Counted from the first letter of the stretch, positions 1 to 8,896 are shown. The stretch is 11,928 nt of DNA from Nitrosomonas eutropha (GCA_014584635.1 JACTML010000188.1:1-11928); one strand, 5' to 3'. Translations and numbers: made by a program. Notes: generated by a model from the letters alone, not told the origin.

Positions 1-759
1 TTACGCTCACAAGATATTCGCTACTTCATTGCGCGCCTGCATGGAGATGGTCTTTCCGGGAGAAGTTTGGCGCGTATGTTGTCCGCCTGGCGCGGATTTT
101 ATCGCTACCTGATCCGCCATCACCGTCACAATGACAACCCATGCCTGGATGTGCGCGTTCCCAAATCCCCACAAAAACTGCCACACGCCCTCTCCCCCGA
201 TGAAGCCGCGCAACTGCTCGCTTTCAATCCGGCGGATACACTGACAACACGCGACCTGGCAATATTCGAACTGTTTTATTCATCCGGATTGCGTCTGACT
301 GAACTGACACAATTGCAACCGGCTGACATCGATTTTAATGAGGGAACGGTACGCGTTACAGGCAAAGGCAACAAAACCCGTATTGTGCCGGTTGGCGAGC
401 TGGCACTGCGCGCATTGCAAGCCTGGTTACCACTGCGCAACACCTGGCTTGCCCCGGGTGAAACAGCGCTGTTCCTGTCGCAGCGCGGCCATCGCATCCA
501 TCCGCGTACCATCGCTTATCGTCTGCAGCAACGTGCACGCCTGCAAAGCCTCGATGATCGGGTACATCCACACGCGCTGCGCCACTCATTTGCTTCCCAT
601 CTGTTGCAATCCAGCGGCGATTTACGCGCGGTTCAGGAAATGCTCGGGCATAGCAGCATTCGCAGTACACAGGTTTATACTCATCTGGATTTCCAGCATC
701 TGGCCAAAATTTACGACCAGGCTCACCCGCGTGCCCGAAAGAAACCCAAATCCGATTAG
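1..759 (+). CDS. xerC: Tyrosine recombinase XerC, 5' end outside the window
   Basis: Site-specific tyrosine recombinase that, with XerD and FtsK, resolves chromosome dimers at dif. The frame is open from base 1, so the gene starts upstream; 252 codons are visible, against about 300 for the family, so roughly 50 N-terminal residues are missing. Visible residues, in window codon numbering: end of the SAM-like core-binding domain (to about 60), catalytic Arg98 in SSGLRLTEL, the beta-hairpin Lys in TGKGNK (about 122), HPHALRH carrying the His-x-x-Arg pair (about 191-194), LGHSS His (about 217), and nucleophile Tyr226 in TQVYTHLD, encoded at 676-678. All catalytic positions are intact. The basic tail RARKKPKSD ends at TAG 757-759. 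It converges on tyrA with a 42-bp gap. XerC rather than XerD is chosen from the overall resemblance of the C-terminal half; another integrase of the family is less likely because no mobile-element context is visible. Confidence 0.9.
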   Translation, partial: LRSQDIRYFIARLHGDGLSGRSLARMLSAWRGFYRYLIRHHRHNDNPCLDVRVPKSPQKLPHALSPDEAAQLLAFNPADTLTTRDLAIFELFYSSGLRLTELTQLQPADIDFNEGTVRVTGKGNKTRIVPVGELALRALQAWLPLRNTWLAPGETALFLSQRGHRIHPRTIAYRLQQRARLQSLDDRVHPHALRHSFASHLLQSSGDLRAVQEMLGHSSIRSTQVYTHLDFQHLAKIYDQAHPRARKKPKSD

Positions 760-799
760 ATTATTGCCAGATACACGCTGATTACCAATAATCAATCAG
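759..799. other. Convergent spacer between xerC and tyrA with weak inverted repeats
   Basis: The two genes end tail to tail, 42 bp apart. Two short inverted repeats are present: GATTATTG 759-766 with CAATAATC 786-793 (19-nt loop), and CTGATT 778-783 with AATCAG 794-799 (10-nt loop). Both are AT-rich and neither is followed by a run of T on either strand, so this is not a recognisable intrinsic terminator. Some termination is expected at a convergent junction, but it may be Rho-dependent. Confidence 0.25.
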
Positions 800-801
800 G
801 A

Positions 802-1704
802 TCAGGATTTGTCCCGAAGAGCTGTCCACGCTTGTCTGGTAGCGCGCGCGGCTGAAAACAGTTTCTGCAGTGACTCGCCGTCGTGATTGACCAGCATTTG
901 TCGCAATGCAGATAACTCTTGCTGATAAGCTTCAATTTGCGTAAGCAAAGCGGCACGGTTTTCCAGACAGATATCCCGCCACATTTCCGGAGAACTGGCG
1001 GTAATGCGCGTCATATCATTCAAGCTGGTACCGGCAAAACGCAGGAGTGCCAGAGGATTTTCTTCGCCCAGGGTTTGACTCAACGTATGAATATGCTGCA
1101 TCAGTGAAAACGCCAGCATATGAGGAAGATGGCTGATGGCGGCAAGCAGCTGATCATGTTGTTCGGGTTGCATAGACGAAACCCGGGCTCCACAGCCTTG
1201 CCAGAACGCCGTAACAGCGTCAACAGCCTGTTGATCATTCTCTGGTAATGGCGTCAGGATGACAGGTTTGCTCTGGAACAATTCTGGGAAAGCTGCCTGT
1301 GCGCCATTGAATTCGGTACCGGCAACAGGGTGTGCGGGAATGAAACGCTCAATATGTTCACCCAGATTCTCACGAGCAGCCTGGACAACATTCTGCTTGG
1401 TGCTGCCCACATCGGAAATAATGGTGTGACCTTCCAGACAGGGCTTCATCTGCTGCATAACGCGGCCAGTTTGCTTTACAGGAACCGCGAGTAATACAAA
1501 ATCCGCATCCGCCAGCGCCGCAGAAAAATCGCTTGTCTGCTCATCGATAATGCCCCGATCAAGGGCATGCTGCATGTTTTGCGGGCTGCGGCCAATTCCG
1601 ACAATGTGCTTCACCAGACCGGCCTGACGCAATGCAAGCGCAAATGAACCGCCAATTAACCCCACACCGATAATGACCAGTTTGGAGATATGAAAAGAAG
1701 TCAT
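802..1704 (-). CDS. tyrA: Prephenate dehydrogenase
   Basis: Oxidatively decarboxylates prephenate to 4-hydroxyphenylpyruvate (or arogenate to tyrosine), the committed step to tyrosine, in the cytoplasm. The 300 residues show an N-terminal Rossmann fold with G13-V-G15-L-I-G18, then DVGSTK (98-103), HPVAGTE (125-131) and SHLPH (191-195), all typical of the TyrA family, followed by a helical dimerisation domain. There is no chorismate mutase domain, no C-terminal ACT domain and no fused aroA, so this is the stand-alone short form. ATG at 1704 is the only sensible start: the gap to the hisC stop is 26 bp and has no in-frame alternative. No Shine-Dalgarno site is visible. Whether NAD or NADP, and prephenate or arogenate, are preferred cannot be settled by eye. 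It is the last gene of the minus-strand run. Confidence 0.95.
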   Translation of the reverse strand: MTSFHISKLVIIGVGLIGGSFALALRQAGLVKHIVGIGRSPQNMQHALDRGIIDEQTSDFSAALADADFVLLAVPVKQTGRVMQQMKPCLEGHTIISDVGSTKQNVVQAARENLGEHIERFIPAHPVAGTEFNGAQAAFPELFQSKPVILTPLPENDQQAVDAVTAFWQGCGARVSSMQPEQHDQLLAAISHLPHMLAFSLMQHIHTLSQTLGEENPLALLRFAGTSLNDMTRITASSPEMWRDICLENRAALLTQIEAYQQELSALRQMLVNHDGESLQKLFSAARATRQAWTALRDKS

Positions 1705-1730
1705 GGACGATGAATGATGCGCGCCGATGA

Positions 1731-2849
1731 TCAGTCGGGCTGCTTGAGCGCCTGTTCCAGCGCATACAGGAATTTCTTGTTTTCTTCCTCAATCCCGATT
1801 GTCACCCGCAAATGGTTGGGCATACCGTAGTTACCCAGTGGCCGCACGATAACACCTTGCTGCAACAGGTTTTTATAGATTTTCAGTGTATCCGCCTGAT
1901 GCCCATCAATCTGAATACTGACAAAATTGCCAAAAGAAGGAATGTAGCCGACTCCCAATTGATCCAGGCCCGCTATCATTTGCTGCATGCCGATCCGGTT
2001 GGTCGTGTAAGAGAGCTTGACGAACTCAACATCATCCAGCGCTGCCTGGGCAGCTGCCAGACCAATGCTGTTGACATTAAAAGGCTGGCGGATACGATTC
2101 ATCAGGTTGGCGATATCGGCATGCGCCAGAGCAAAACCAACACGCACACTGGCCAGGCCGTAAGCCTTGGAAAAAGTATGCGTAATTACCAGATTCTGAA
2201 AATTTTTCAGCCAGGCAATGCTGTTAGTCTTGTTGGCTTCCGGCAGATACTCGTCATAGGCCTGATCCAGGACAACCAGTACATCCGGCGGAACCCGTTC
2301 TATAAAGCGTAATAAATCCCTGGCGTCGCACAACGTACCGGTCGGGTTATTGGGGTTTGCAATAAATACGATACGTGTTTCGGATGTAATGGCATCCAGC
2401 ATGGCTTCCAGATCATGTCCATAATTTCTGGCAGGAACAGTCACTCCTCTGGCGCCCACCGCCTGAGCTAAAAGCGGATAAATGGCAAAAGCATACTGCG
2501 AATAAACCGCACTTGTTCCGGGCTTCAGAAAAATACGGGCAGCAAGCTCAAGTACATCATTGGAGCCATTTCCCAGCACGATTTGCTCGGTTGATACCCC
2601 CAGGCGTTCGGATAATGCAGCTTTCAATTCAAAACCGCTTCCATCCGGGTAGCGGGAAGATTCATTAAGCGCCTGAATCATTACCTCTTTTGCCAACGGG
2701 CTGGTTCCCAGCGGATTTTCATTGGAAGCCAGTTTGATCACTTCATTTTTATCCAGACCAAGGTCTCTAACCAGTTCCGATATTGGCTTGCCCGGCTGAT
2801 AAGGTTGGATTGCCCGGATATACTCCGGAGCCAGTTCAAAAAGATTCAT
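1731..2849 (-). CDS. hisC: Histidinol-phosphate / aromatic aminotransferase, HisC family
   Basis: Class I/II PLP-dependent aminotransferase of 372 residues, normal for HisC. Visible signatures: SNENPLG near 42-48, NPNNPTG 165-171, D195-Q-A-Y198 that contacts the PLP ring, Schiff-base Lys228 in [12 protein letters not shown], Arg236 in SVRVG, and carboxylate-binding Arg348 in LRVTIG. Its place between pheA and tyrA, away from any other his gene, matches the HisC copy of the proteobacterial supraoperon. That copy is thought to transaminate phenylpyruvate and 4-hydroxyphenylpyruvate as well as, or instead of, imidazole acetol phosphate. A role in Phe/Tyr synthesis is therefore likely by context but is inference. 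ATG 2849 gives the standard N terminus; the 39-bp gap from pheA contains two copies of ATTCCTGAA and no Shine-Dalgarno match. A second hisC elsewhere in the genome would support the aromatic role. Confidence 0.93.
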   Translation of the reverse strand: MNLFELAPEYIRAIQPYQPGKPISELVRDLGLDKNEVIKLASNENPLGTSPLAKEVMIQALNESSRYPDGSGFELKAALSERLGVSTEQIVLGNGSNDVLELAARIFLKPGTSAVYSQYAFAIYPLLAQAVGARGVTVPARNYGHDLEAMLDAITSETRIVFIANPNNPTGTLCDARDLLRFIERVPPDVLVVLDQAYDEYLPEANKTNSIAWLKNFQNLVITHTFSKAYGLASVRVGFALAHADIANLMNRIRQPFNVNSIGLAAAQAALDDVEFVKLSYTTNRIGMQQMIAGLDQLGVGYIPSFGNFVSIQIDGHQADTLKIYKNLLQQGVIVRPLGNYGMPNHLRVTIGIEEENKKFLYALEQALKQPD

Positions 2850-2853
2850 AGTA

Positions 2854-2884
2854 TTCAGGAATAAGTAGTCTTTCGTTCAGGAAT
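2854..2884. repeat. Pair of 9-bp direct repeats in the pheA-hisC gap
   Basis: TTCAGGAAT occurs on the + strand at 2854-2862 and again at 2876-2884, start points 22 bp apart, about two helical turns. On the transcribed strand the copies read ATTCCTGAA and flank most of the 39-bp spacer. No known operator is recognised. It may be coincidence or a remnant of a small duplication. Confidence 0.5.
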
Positions 2885-2888
2885 TGAT

Positions 2889-3947
2889 TTACGCTGCAGG
2901 ATAAGAGCCAAAAACCTTCAGGAAGGTTGCATTGTCGCGCAATACCTGAAGTGCTTTCGCTACGTTTTCATCTTCCTGATGCCCTTCTATATCTGTAAAA
3001 AAAATATACTCCCACAGACTTGCGCGCGAAGGACGTGATTCCAGACGTGTCATACTGACACGATATTGTGCAAACGGCGCCAGAAGATCATAAACAGAAC
3101 CAGGGCGGTTAGGTGTAGCCATGGCGAGCGAAGTCTTGTCTCGTCCGGAAGGTGCAACCTCCTGCTGACCAACCACCAGAAATCGCGTTGTATTATTCGG
3201 GTTATCCTCGATATTGGCCGCGCAAATCTCCAACCCGAATACTTCGGCAGCTTTTTTTCCAGCGATTGCAGCAGCACTGCTGTCTGCCGCAGCCTGACGA
3301 GCCGCGTCTGCATTACTGGCGGCATTGATACGATCAGCTGCAGCCAGATTTTCATTAAGCCACATCTGGCACTGGGCAAATGACTGTGGATGCGAATAAA
3401 TTTTCCGGATAGCAGTCAGATCAGCGTGCTGTGCCATCAGACACTGGTGAACGGGCAGCTGGAGTTCACCGCACACTTTCAAGGGTGTCTGCAGCAATAA
3501 ATCCATTGTTCTGCCGACGGCGCCCTCAGTTGAATTTTCAACCGGAACCACCCCATAATCCGCCGTACCGGATTCAACCTTACGAAAAATATCATCTATA
3601 GAGCTGCACGGCACTGAAGTGACGGCACCGCCAAAACGTTTGGTTACCGCTTCTTCCGAAAAGGTACCCTGCGGACCCAGATAAGCAACAACCAAAGGTT
3701 CTTCCAGTGCACGGCAAAGGGATATGATTTCGGTAAACAAACGTACAATATGTTCGTTGCGTAACGGCCCGGTATTTGCCTGCTGCAGACGGGAAAAAAT
3801 TTGTGATTCACGCTCGGGGCGATAAACCGTACCGGATTTCTGCTGGCCAACTTGCTGTGCAAGTCGAGCGCGAGTGTTAATCAACCGAAGCAATTCATCA
3901 TCAATTGCATCAATCTCATTACGCAGTTGTATAAGCTGTTCCGTCAT
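2889..3947 (-). CDS. pheA: Bifunctional chorismate mutase / prephenate dehydratase (P-protein)
   Basis: Converts chorismate to prephenate and then to phenylpyruvate, the route to phenylalanine. The 352 residues split into an AroQ-type helical chorismate mutase (about 1-85, with LRNEIDAIDDELL and the R28...K37 region), a prephenate dehydratase domain (about 86-262, with GPQGTFSEEA 91-100, VEN 137-139, SHPQ 185-188, catalytic TRF 254-256) and a C-terminal ACT domain (about 270-350, with RPGSVYDLL and ESRP 303-306). The last two motifs form the phenylalanine-binding site, so feedback inhibition by Phe is expected. The frame also allows a TTG at 3950, but ATG 3947 is one codon downstream and preferred. 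No attenuator or leader peptide is seen in the 35-38 bp upstream, and no Shine-Dalgarno match is present. It lies between serA and hisC on the same strand. Nothing is truncated. Confidence 0.96.
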   Translation of the reverse strand: MTEQLIQLRNEIDAIDDELLRLINTRARLAQQVGQQKSGTVYRPERESQIFSRLQQANTGPLRNEHIVRLFTEIISLCRALEEPLVVAYLGPQGTFSEEAVTKRFGGAVTSVPCSSIDDIFRKVESGTADYGVVPVENSTEGAVGRTMDLLLQTPLKVCGELQLPVHQCLMAQHADLTAIRKIYSHPQSFAQCQMWLNENLAAADRINAASNADAARQAAADSSAAAIAGKKAAEVFGLEICAANIEDNPNNTTRFLVVGQQEVAPSGRDKTSLAMATPNRPGSVYDLLAPFAQYRVSMTRLESRPSRASLWEYIFFTDIEGHQEDENVAKALQVLRDNATFLKVFGSYPAA

Positions 3948-3985
3948 CAATAGGAATTTAATAGGATTGTGACTGGATTTTCTGT

Positions 3986-5203
3986 TTATATCCGTTCAGG
4001 TTTCGCAGGTACTGCAACAGGCAGGTAGCGAACCATTAACACTCCCGTAATCCGGGCAATTGCCTCAATAATTTCAGCTGGAACGGCTCTGTCAGTATCA
4101 ACCAGCGTATAAGCCATTTCCCCGCGAGATTTATTGATCATGTTATGAATATTCAGGCCAATATCCGCCATGCGGGTTGATATTTGCCCCAGCAGATTGG
4201 GGACATTGGCATTGGCCACAGCCACCCGAAACGGTGTTCCGCGCTCCATAACAACATCCGGAAAATTAACGGTGTAGCTGATGTTCCCGTGGGTTACGTA
4301 ATCCATAATCTGGTCAGCAATCATCATCGCACAATTTTCTTCCGCTTCGCGCGTGGAAGCACCAAGATGAGGCAAAGCGATAACCGCCGGATGTTGCTTC
4401 AACTTCTGATCAGGAAAATCGCAAACATAGTTTTTAATAATCCCGCTTTCGATACCTGCCAGTACAGCATCTTCATCGACAACGGCATTACGCGAAAAAT
4501 TAAGCAGAATCGTATTTTTCTGCATATGTGCTATCAGCGAGCTGTTGATCAAATGTCGTGTAGAATCGTTAAGCGGTACGTGCAGGGAAATAAAGTTACT
4601 GTGACGCACCAGATCTTCAATCTGATTGGCTCTCTGAACTTCCGCAGACAGACTCCACGCTGCATCAATCGTAATTTTGGGATCATACCCCAGCACCTTC
4701 ATTCCGAGTTTGATTGCAGCATCCGCTACGGGCCGCCCGATCTTGCCAAGACCGATGACACCCAGCGTTCGCCCTGGCAGCTCCAAACCGGAAAATCGTT
4801 TTTTACCTGCCTCAACCTGAAGGTTGAAAGATTGGTCATCTCCTTCCAGGGTATCAACAAAACGCAAGGCCGGTATCAGGTTACGCGATGCCATCAACAT
4901 GCCAGCCAGCACGAGTTCCTTGACAGCATTGGCATTCGCTCCCGGTGTATTGAAAACCGGAATGCCGCGCGCACTCATCTTGTTGACGGGAATATTATTC
5001 GTTCCGGCACCCGCACGGCCTATTGCAATCACGCTGCTGGGGATCTCCATGTCGTGCATGTTGTGCGAGCGCACCAGTATTACATCAGGATCCGAAATAT
5101 CCGTACCAATCTGAAAAAGATCGGCAGGCAAACGCTTGAGTCCGACAGATGCAATCGAGTTTAGCGTAAGAACCTTACAGATTTTCTGAATGTCATCAGA
5201 CAT
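3986..5203 (-). CDS. serA: D-3-phosphoglycerate dehydrogenase, short ACT-containing type
   Basis: NAD-dependent oxidation of 3-phosphoglycerate to 3-phosphohydroxypyruvate, the first step of serine synthesis. The 405 residues contain the split substrate domain (1-105 and about 290-320), a Rossmann domain with GLGKIG (151-156), active-site Arg238 in NFSRNAVVD and His279 in LPHLGAST, and a C-terminal ACT domain (about 328-395) with the NVPNLLGQ segment, suggesting serine feedback. The segment that normally reads DVFxxEP and carries the catalytic Glu here reads CDFPDQKL (261-268), so the Glu is not evident. From memory, a compact SerA group common in Clostridia and Bacteroidetes has the same DFP form. 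ATG 5203 is chosen over the in-frame TTG 5215 because GAGA (5210-5213) lies 6 nt before it. The start overlaps the serC stop by 8 nt, implying translational coupling to the next enzyme of the pathway. Confidence 0.92.
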   Translation of the reverse strand: MSDDIQKICKVLTLNSIASVGLKRLPADLFQIGTDISDPDVILVRSHNMHDMEIPSSVIAIGRAGAGTNNIPVNKMSARGIPVFNTPGANANAVKELVLAGMLMASRNLIPALRFVDTLEGDDQSFNLQVEAGKKRFSGLELPGRTLGVIGLGKIGRPVADAAIKLGMKVLGYDPKITIDAAWSLSAEVQRANQIEDLVRHSNFISLHVPLNDSTRHLINSSLIAHMQKNTILLNFSRNAVVDEDAVLAGIESGIIKNYVCDFPDQKLKQHPAVIALPHLGASTREAEENCAMMIADQIMDYVTHGNISYTVNFPDVVMERGTPFRVAVANANVPNLLGQISTRMADIGLNIHNMINKSRGEMAYTLVDTDRAVPAEIIEAIARITGVLMVRYLPVAVPAKPERI

Positions 5204-6302
5204 GATTTTTCTCAAATTCCTGCATAAATGCTACCAATGCCTGTACGCCCTCCAGCGGCATAGCGTTATAAATGGAAGCACGCATTCCGCCAACTGACCG
5301 ATGTCCTTTCAGCTGCAGCAGCCCATGTGCTTGTGCCTGCTTCAGAAATGCTTCGTCCAGGCCGGGATCACTCAACGTGAATGGAACATTCATTCTTGAT
5401 CGATCAGCTCGATTGACCGGACAATGGTAAAAATTACTGGTATCGATCAGATCATAAAGCAGTCTGGCTTTGGCAATATTACGCTGTTCAATTGCAGCCA
5501 ATCCCCCTTGTTTTTTTAACCATTCCATGACGAGTCCCATAATATAAATGGCATAAGTGGGAGGTGTATTGTACATGGAAGCATTATCCGCATACGTCTT
5601 GTAGCGATACATGGTTGGTGTTCCGGGAAACGGCGGAATATCCAGCAAATCTTCCCGGATAATCACAATCACCAATCCGGCAGGCCCCACATTTTTCTGT
5701 GCGCCGGCATAAATCAGTCCGAACTTGCTGACATCAAACGGTCGCGACAGAAAGTTGGATGACATATCAGCAACCAGTGGAATTTCGCCATGATTGCCGG
5801 GTGCTGCAGATAAATCAGGTGTCCACTGGAATTCAACGCCGCCGATTGTTTCATTGGATGCGTAATGCACATAGGCTGCATCAGGTGAAATATGCCATTG
5901 TTCTAATGGAGGAACAGAGTTAAAGCCATCGTGTTGCGATGAAGCGGCAACATGCACAGAGCAGTATTGACCTGCTTCAGCAGCAGCTTTTTTTGACCAC
6001 TGGCCGGTGTGAACATAATCTGCCTGTGTACTTTTCCCCAGCAGGTTCATCGGCACAGCAGCAAACTGGCTGGATGCACCTCCCTGAAGAAAAAGCACCT
6101 TGTAGTTTTGAGGAATATTGGCCAGCTCACGCAAGGCAGATTCTGCCTTGTCAGCAATTGACATGAATTCTTTTCCGCGGTGGCTCATTTCCATGACAGA
6201 CATGCCGCTGCCCTGCCAGTCCAGCATTTCCTCACGAGCCTGTTTCAACACTTCTTCCGGCAAAACAGCCGGTCCAGCACTGAAGTTATATATCTTTCTC
6301 AT
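5196..6302 (-). CDS. serC: Phosphoserine aminotransferase
   Basis: PLP enzyme that transaminates 3-phosphohydroxypyruvate to O-phosphoserine with glutamate; in many proteobacteria the same enzyme (PdxF) also makes 4-phosphohydroxythreonine for pyridoxal phosphate synthesis. The 368 residues begin with the family signature YNFSAGPAVLP and include MSHRGKEF (39-46, substrate phosphate and carboxylate contacts), GGASSQF (74-80), Asp179 in VADMSSN, and the Schiff-base Lys203 in GAQKNVGPAG. Length and ends are canonical. ATG 6302 is preceded by GGTG at 6307-6310, a usable but close-spaced ribosome site, 16 bp after the gyrA stop. The gene's own stop overlaps the serA start by 8 nt. Placement directly after gyrA is the conserved arrangement in the supraoperon. 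Confidence 0.97.
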   Translation of the reverse strand: MRKIYNFSAGPAVLPEEVLKQAREEMLDWQGSGMSVMEMSHRGKEFMSIADKAESALRELANIPQNYKVLFLQGGASSQFAAVPMNLLGKSTQADYVHTGQWSKKAAAEAGQYCSVHVAASSQHDGFNSVPPLEQWHISPDAAYVHYASNETIGGVEFQWTPDLSAAPGNHGEIPLVADMSSNFLSRPFDVSKFGLIYAGAQKNVGPAGLVIVIIREDLLDIPPFPGTPTMYRYKTYADNASMYNTPPTYAIYIMGLVMEWLKKQGGLAAIEQRNIAKARLLYDLIDTSNFYHCPVNRADRSRMNVPFTLSDPGLDEAFLKQAQAHGLLQLKGHRSVGGMRASIYNAMPLEGVQALVAFMQEFEKNHV

Positions 6303-6318
6303 GATTCACCGGGTTGAA

Positions 6319-8865
6319 TTAATTTTCATCTGTTTCAACAATTCTTTCCAGCCCTGCGAGTTTCTCTCCCGCATCCAGGTTAATCAGTATCACGCCTTGA
6401 GTCGCTCGACCCATTTCACGAATTTCGCTGACACGTGTACGAATCATGACCCCTCCCGTGGTAATCAGCATGATTTCATCATTAGGTTCAACCAGTTGTG
6501 CAGCAACCACCTTCCCGTTACGTACATTGGTATTAATCGCGATCATACCCTGAGTACCCCGGTTATGCCGGGTATACTCAGTAATGGAGGTACGTTTCCC
6601 ATAACCATTCTCGGTAGCCGTTAACACCGCTATATCTTCATTATCTGCAACCAATAAAGAAATAACCTTCTGATCGGCTCCAAGCCTCATGCCTCTGACT
6701 CCGCGAGCAGTACGTCCGGTTGGGCGCACGTCATTTTCATCAAAGCGCATTGCCTTGCCTGCATCAGAGAAGAGCATGACATCATGCTTGCCTTCAGTCA
6801 GCGCAACACCAATCAGATAATCACCTTCGTCCAGCGCGATCGCAATGATCCCACTGGTTCGTGGTCGGGAAAATTCTGATAACGGCGTCTTTTTGACTGT
6901 ACCACCAGCAGTAGCCATGAACACATAGCGAGTATCATCAAACGATTTGACCGGTAAAACCGCATTGATTTTTTCGTGTTGCTCCAGTGGAACAAGATTA
7001 TTAATAGGCCTGCCGCGCGAAGTACGACTGCCTTGCGGCACGTTATACACCTTAATCCAGTAAACCCGTCCAAGACTGGAAAAGCACAGAATGAAATCAT
7101 GGGTATTGGCGATAAACAGATTATCAATGAAGTCATCCTCACGCGTTGTAATCGCCTGCTTACCCCGCCCTCCGCGCTTCTGTGCCTGGTAATCATCAAG
7201 CTGCTGCGATTTGATATAACCCGCATGCGACAAAGTCACGACCATATCTGTCGGTGTGATCAGATCCTCTGTATTTAAATCCTGCGCATCGATGACCACT
7301 TCACTCCGCCTGGGGTCACTAAACTGTCCCTTGATAGCGGTTAATTCCTCGACAATGATGGCAGTAATACGCTCTGGATTTGCCAATATATTGAGAAAAT
7401 CCTGAATTTTATCCAGTATCTCCTTGTACTCGGAGACAATTTTTTCCTGCTCCAGTCCGGTAAGGCGCTGCAGCCTAAGATCAAGGATCGCCTGAGCCTG
7501 CGCATCGGATAAACGATACCCCTGATTTGACAAACCGAATTCGCCAGACAGTGTTTCAGGACGAAATGCTGCTGCATCAATCATGGCACGGCGAAGCATT
7601 TCTTCAACCAGGGATGATCGCCATGTCTTAGCCATCAATCCTTTTTTTGCCTCGGCTGGTGTCGGTGCGGCCTTGATCAGGGCAATAATCTCATCCACAT
7701 TGGATAATGCGACAGCCAGCCCTTCCAGCAAATGGCCGCGTTCCCGCGCTTTCCTGAGTTCAAATACAGTACGCCGCGTCACAACCTCACGACGATGCCG
7801 CAGGAAATAATCCAGCATTTGCTTCAAATTGAGCAAACGTGGCTGCCCATCAACCAGCGCGACCATATTAATGCCAAATGTATCCTGCATCTGCGTCTCT
7901 TTGTACAGATTATTCAGAACAACTTCAGGCACTTCTCCACGCTTGAGCTCAATAACCACGCGCATGCCGGATTTATCCGATTCATCGCGCAAATCTGAAA
8001 TACCTTCTATTCGTTTATCCCTTACCAACTCTCCGATACGTACCAGCAAATTAGCCTTGTTTACCTGGTAAGGCAGTTCATCAATGATGATGCTGTGGCG
8101 ATTTCCCTTATCCAGTTCCTCAAAATGCGTTCTGGCACGCATGACGACGCGCCCTCTTCCTGTCTGGTAACCATCCCTGATACCGGATATCCCGTAAATA
8201 ATGCCGGCAGTTGGAAAATCAGGCGCCGGAATACAGGCCATCAATCCGGCAATATCAACAGCAGGATCACTCAGCAACAATAAGCAGGCATCAATTACTT
8301 CACCAATGTTATGAGGCGGAATATTGGTAGCCATCCCCACCGCAATACCGGATGAACCATTGATCAGCAGGTTGGGTATCTTTGCCGGCAGAATTAATGG
8401 CTCCTGCTCGGAACCATCATAGTTGGGCCCAAAATCGACCGTACTTTTGTCAAGATCAGCCAGTAACTCATGGGCGATGCGTGACATCCTGATTTCGGTA
8501 TAACGCATGGCGGCCGCATTATCGCCATCAATCGAGCCAAAATTACCTTGACCATCTATCAGCATGTAACGCAGGGAAAAAGGCTGCGCCATGCGTACAA
8601 TCGTGTCATAGACCGCAGTATCACCATGCGGGTGATATTTACCAATCACGTCACCAACGATACGTGCCGATTTCTTATATGGCCGATTCCAGTCATTGGA
8701 TAGTTCATGCATGGCGTAAAGTACGCGCCGATGTACCGGTTTCAATCCATCACGTACATCAGGCAAGGCCCGACCCACGATAACGCTCATCGCATAATCG
8801 AGGTAAGAACGCTTCATTTCATCTTCAAGACTGACGGGTAAGGTTTCCTTGGCGAATTGTTCCAT
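6319..8865 (-). CDS. gyrA: DNA gyrase subunit A
   Basis: Breakage-reunion subunit of DNA gyrase, which introduces negative supercoils with GyrB. The 848 residues align without gaps to E. coli numbering through the N-terminal region: catalytic Tyr122 in AAMRYTE (codon 8500-8502) and quinolone-determining region [13 protein letters not shown] with Thr83 and Asp87. Thr83 is a wild-type residue in several species; it is not one of the usual bulky resistance substitutions. The winged-helix/tower core runs to about 500, then the GyrA box QKRGGRGK at 562-569, which is the mark of GyrA as opposed to ParC, then the beta-pinwheel C-terminal domain with repeated GRxxRG/GxxxR-type strands to about 835, and a short acidic tail. 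ATG 8865 is the canonical start. The 56-bp leader is the widest gap in the run and contains a palindrome and a -10-like TATAAC, so gyrA may have its own promoter in addition to readthrough from hpnM. Confidence 0.98.
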   Translation of the reverse strand: MEQFAKETLPVSLEDEMKRSYLDYAMSVIVGRALPDVRDGLKPVHRRVLYAMHELSNDWNRPYKKSARIVGDVIGKYHPHGDTAVYDTIVRMAQPFSLRYMLIDGQGNFGSIDGDNAAAMRYTEIRMSRIAHELLADLDKSTVDFGPNYDGSEQEPLILPAKIPNLLINGSSGIAVGMATNIPPHNIGEVIDACLLLLSDPAVDIAGLMACIPAPDFPTAGIIYGISGIRDGYQTGRGRVVMRARTHFEELDKGNRHSIIIDELPYQVNKANLLVRIGELVRDKRIEGISDLRDESDKSGMRVVIELKRGEVPEVVLNNLYKETQMQDTFGINMVALVDGQPRLLNLKQMLDYFLRHRREVVTRRTVFELRKARERGHLLEGLAVALSNVDEIIALIKAAPTPAEAKKGLMAKTWRSSLVEEMLRRAMIDAAAFRPETLSGEFGLSNQGYRLSDAQAQAILDLRLQRLTGLEQEKIVSEYKEILDKIQDFLNILANPERITAIIVEELTAIKGQFSDPRRSEVVIDAQDLNTEDLITPTDMVVTLSHAGYIKSQQLDDYQAQKRGGRGKQAITTREDDFIDNLFIANTHDFILCFSSLGRVYWIKVYNVPQGSRTSRGRPINNLVPLEQHEKINAVLPVKSFDDTRYVFMATAGGTVKKTPLSEFSRPRTSGIIAIALDEGDYLIGVALTEGKHDVMLFSDAGKAMRFDENDVRPTGRTARGVRGMRLGADQKVISLLVADNEDIAVLTATENGYGKRTSITEYTRHNRGTQGMIAINTNVRNGKVVAAQLVEPNDEIMLITTGGVMIRTRVSEIREMGRATQGVILINLDAGEKLAGLERIVETDEN

Positions 8866-8896
8866 GTAGCAACTGCTTTAACGGTGAAATATTCAG

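Noticed and set aside
1..759. Recombinase as evidence of an integron, phage or genomic island
   Set aside because: The residue pattern fits housekeeping XerC, and no attachment repeat, tRNA or mobile gene accompanies it.
759..799. Intrinsic terminator between xerC and tyrA
   Set aside because: The inverted repeats are short, AT-rich with long loops, and lack a following T-run on either strand.
1812..2312. Open frame of 166 codons on the + strand opposite hisC
   Set aside because: Antisense shadow of hisC; no ribosome site or family resemblance seen.
4184..5164. Open frame of 326 codons on the + strand opposite serA
   Set aside because: It lies wholly antisense to a clear serA. The translation is rich in His, Arg and Cys with no recognisable domain, as expected for a shadow of a codon-biased gene.
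5204..5215. TTG start extending SerA by four residues
   Set aside because: The GAGA ribosome site at 5210-5213 falls inside that extension and serves the ATG at 5203.
6118..6624. Open frame on the + strand crossing the serC-gyrA junction
   Set aside because: Spans the ends of two firm genes, has no recognisable domain, and its composition looks non-coding.
8617..8619. Thr at GyrA position 83 as a quinolone-resistance mutation
   Set aside because: Thr83 is the normal residue in several susceptible species such as Pseudomonas; Asp87 is intact, so no resistance claim is supported.
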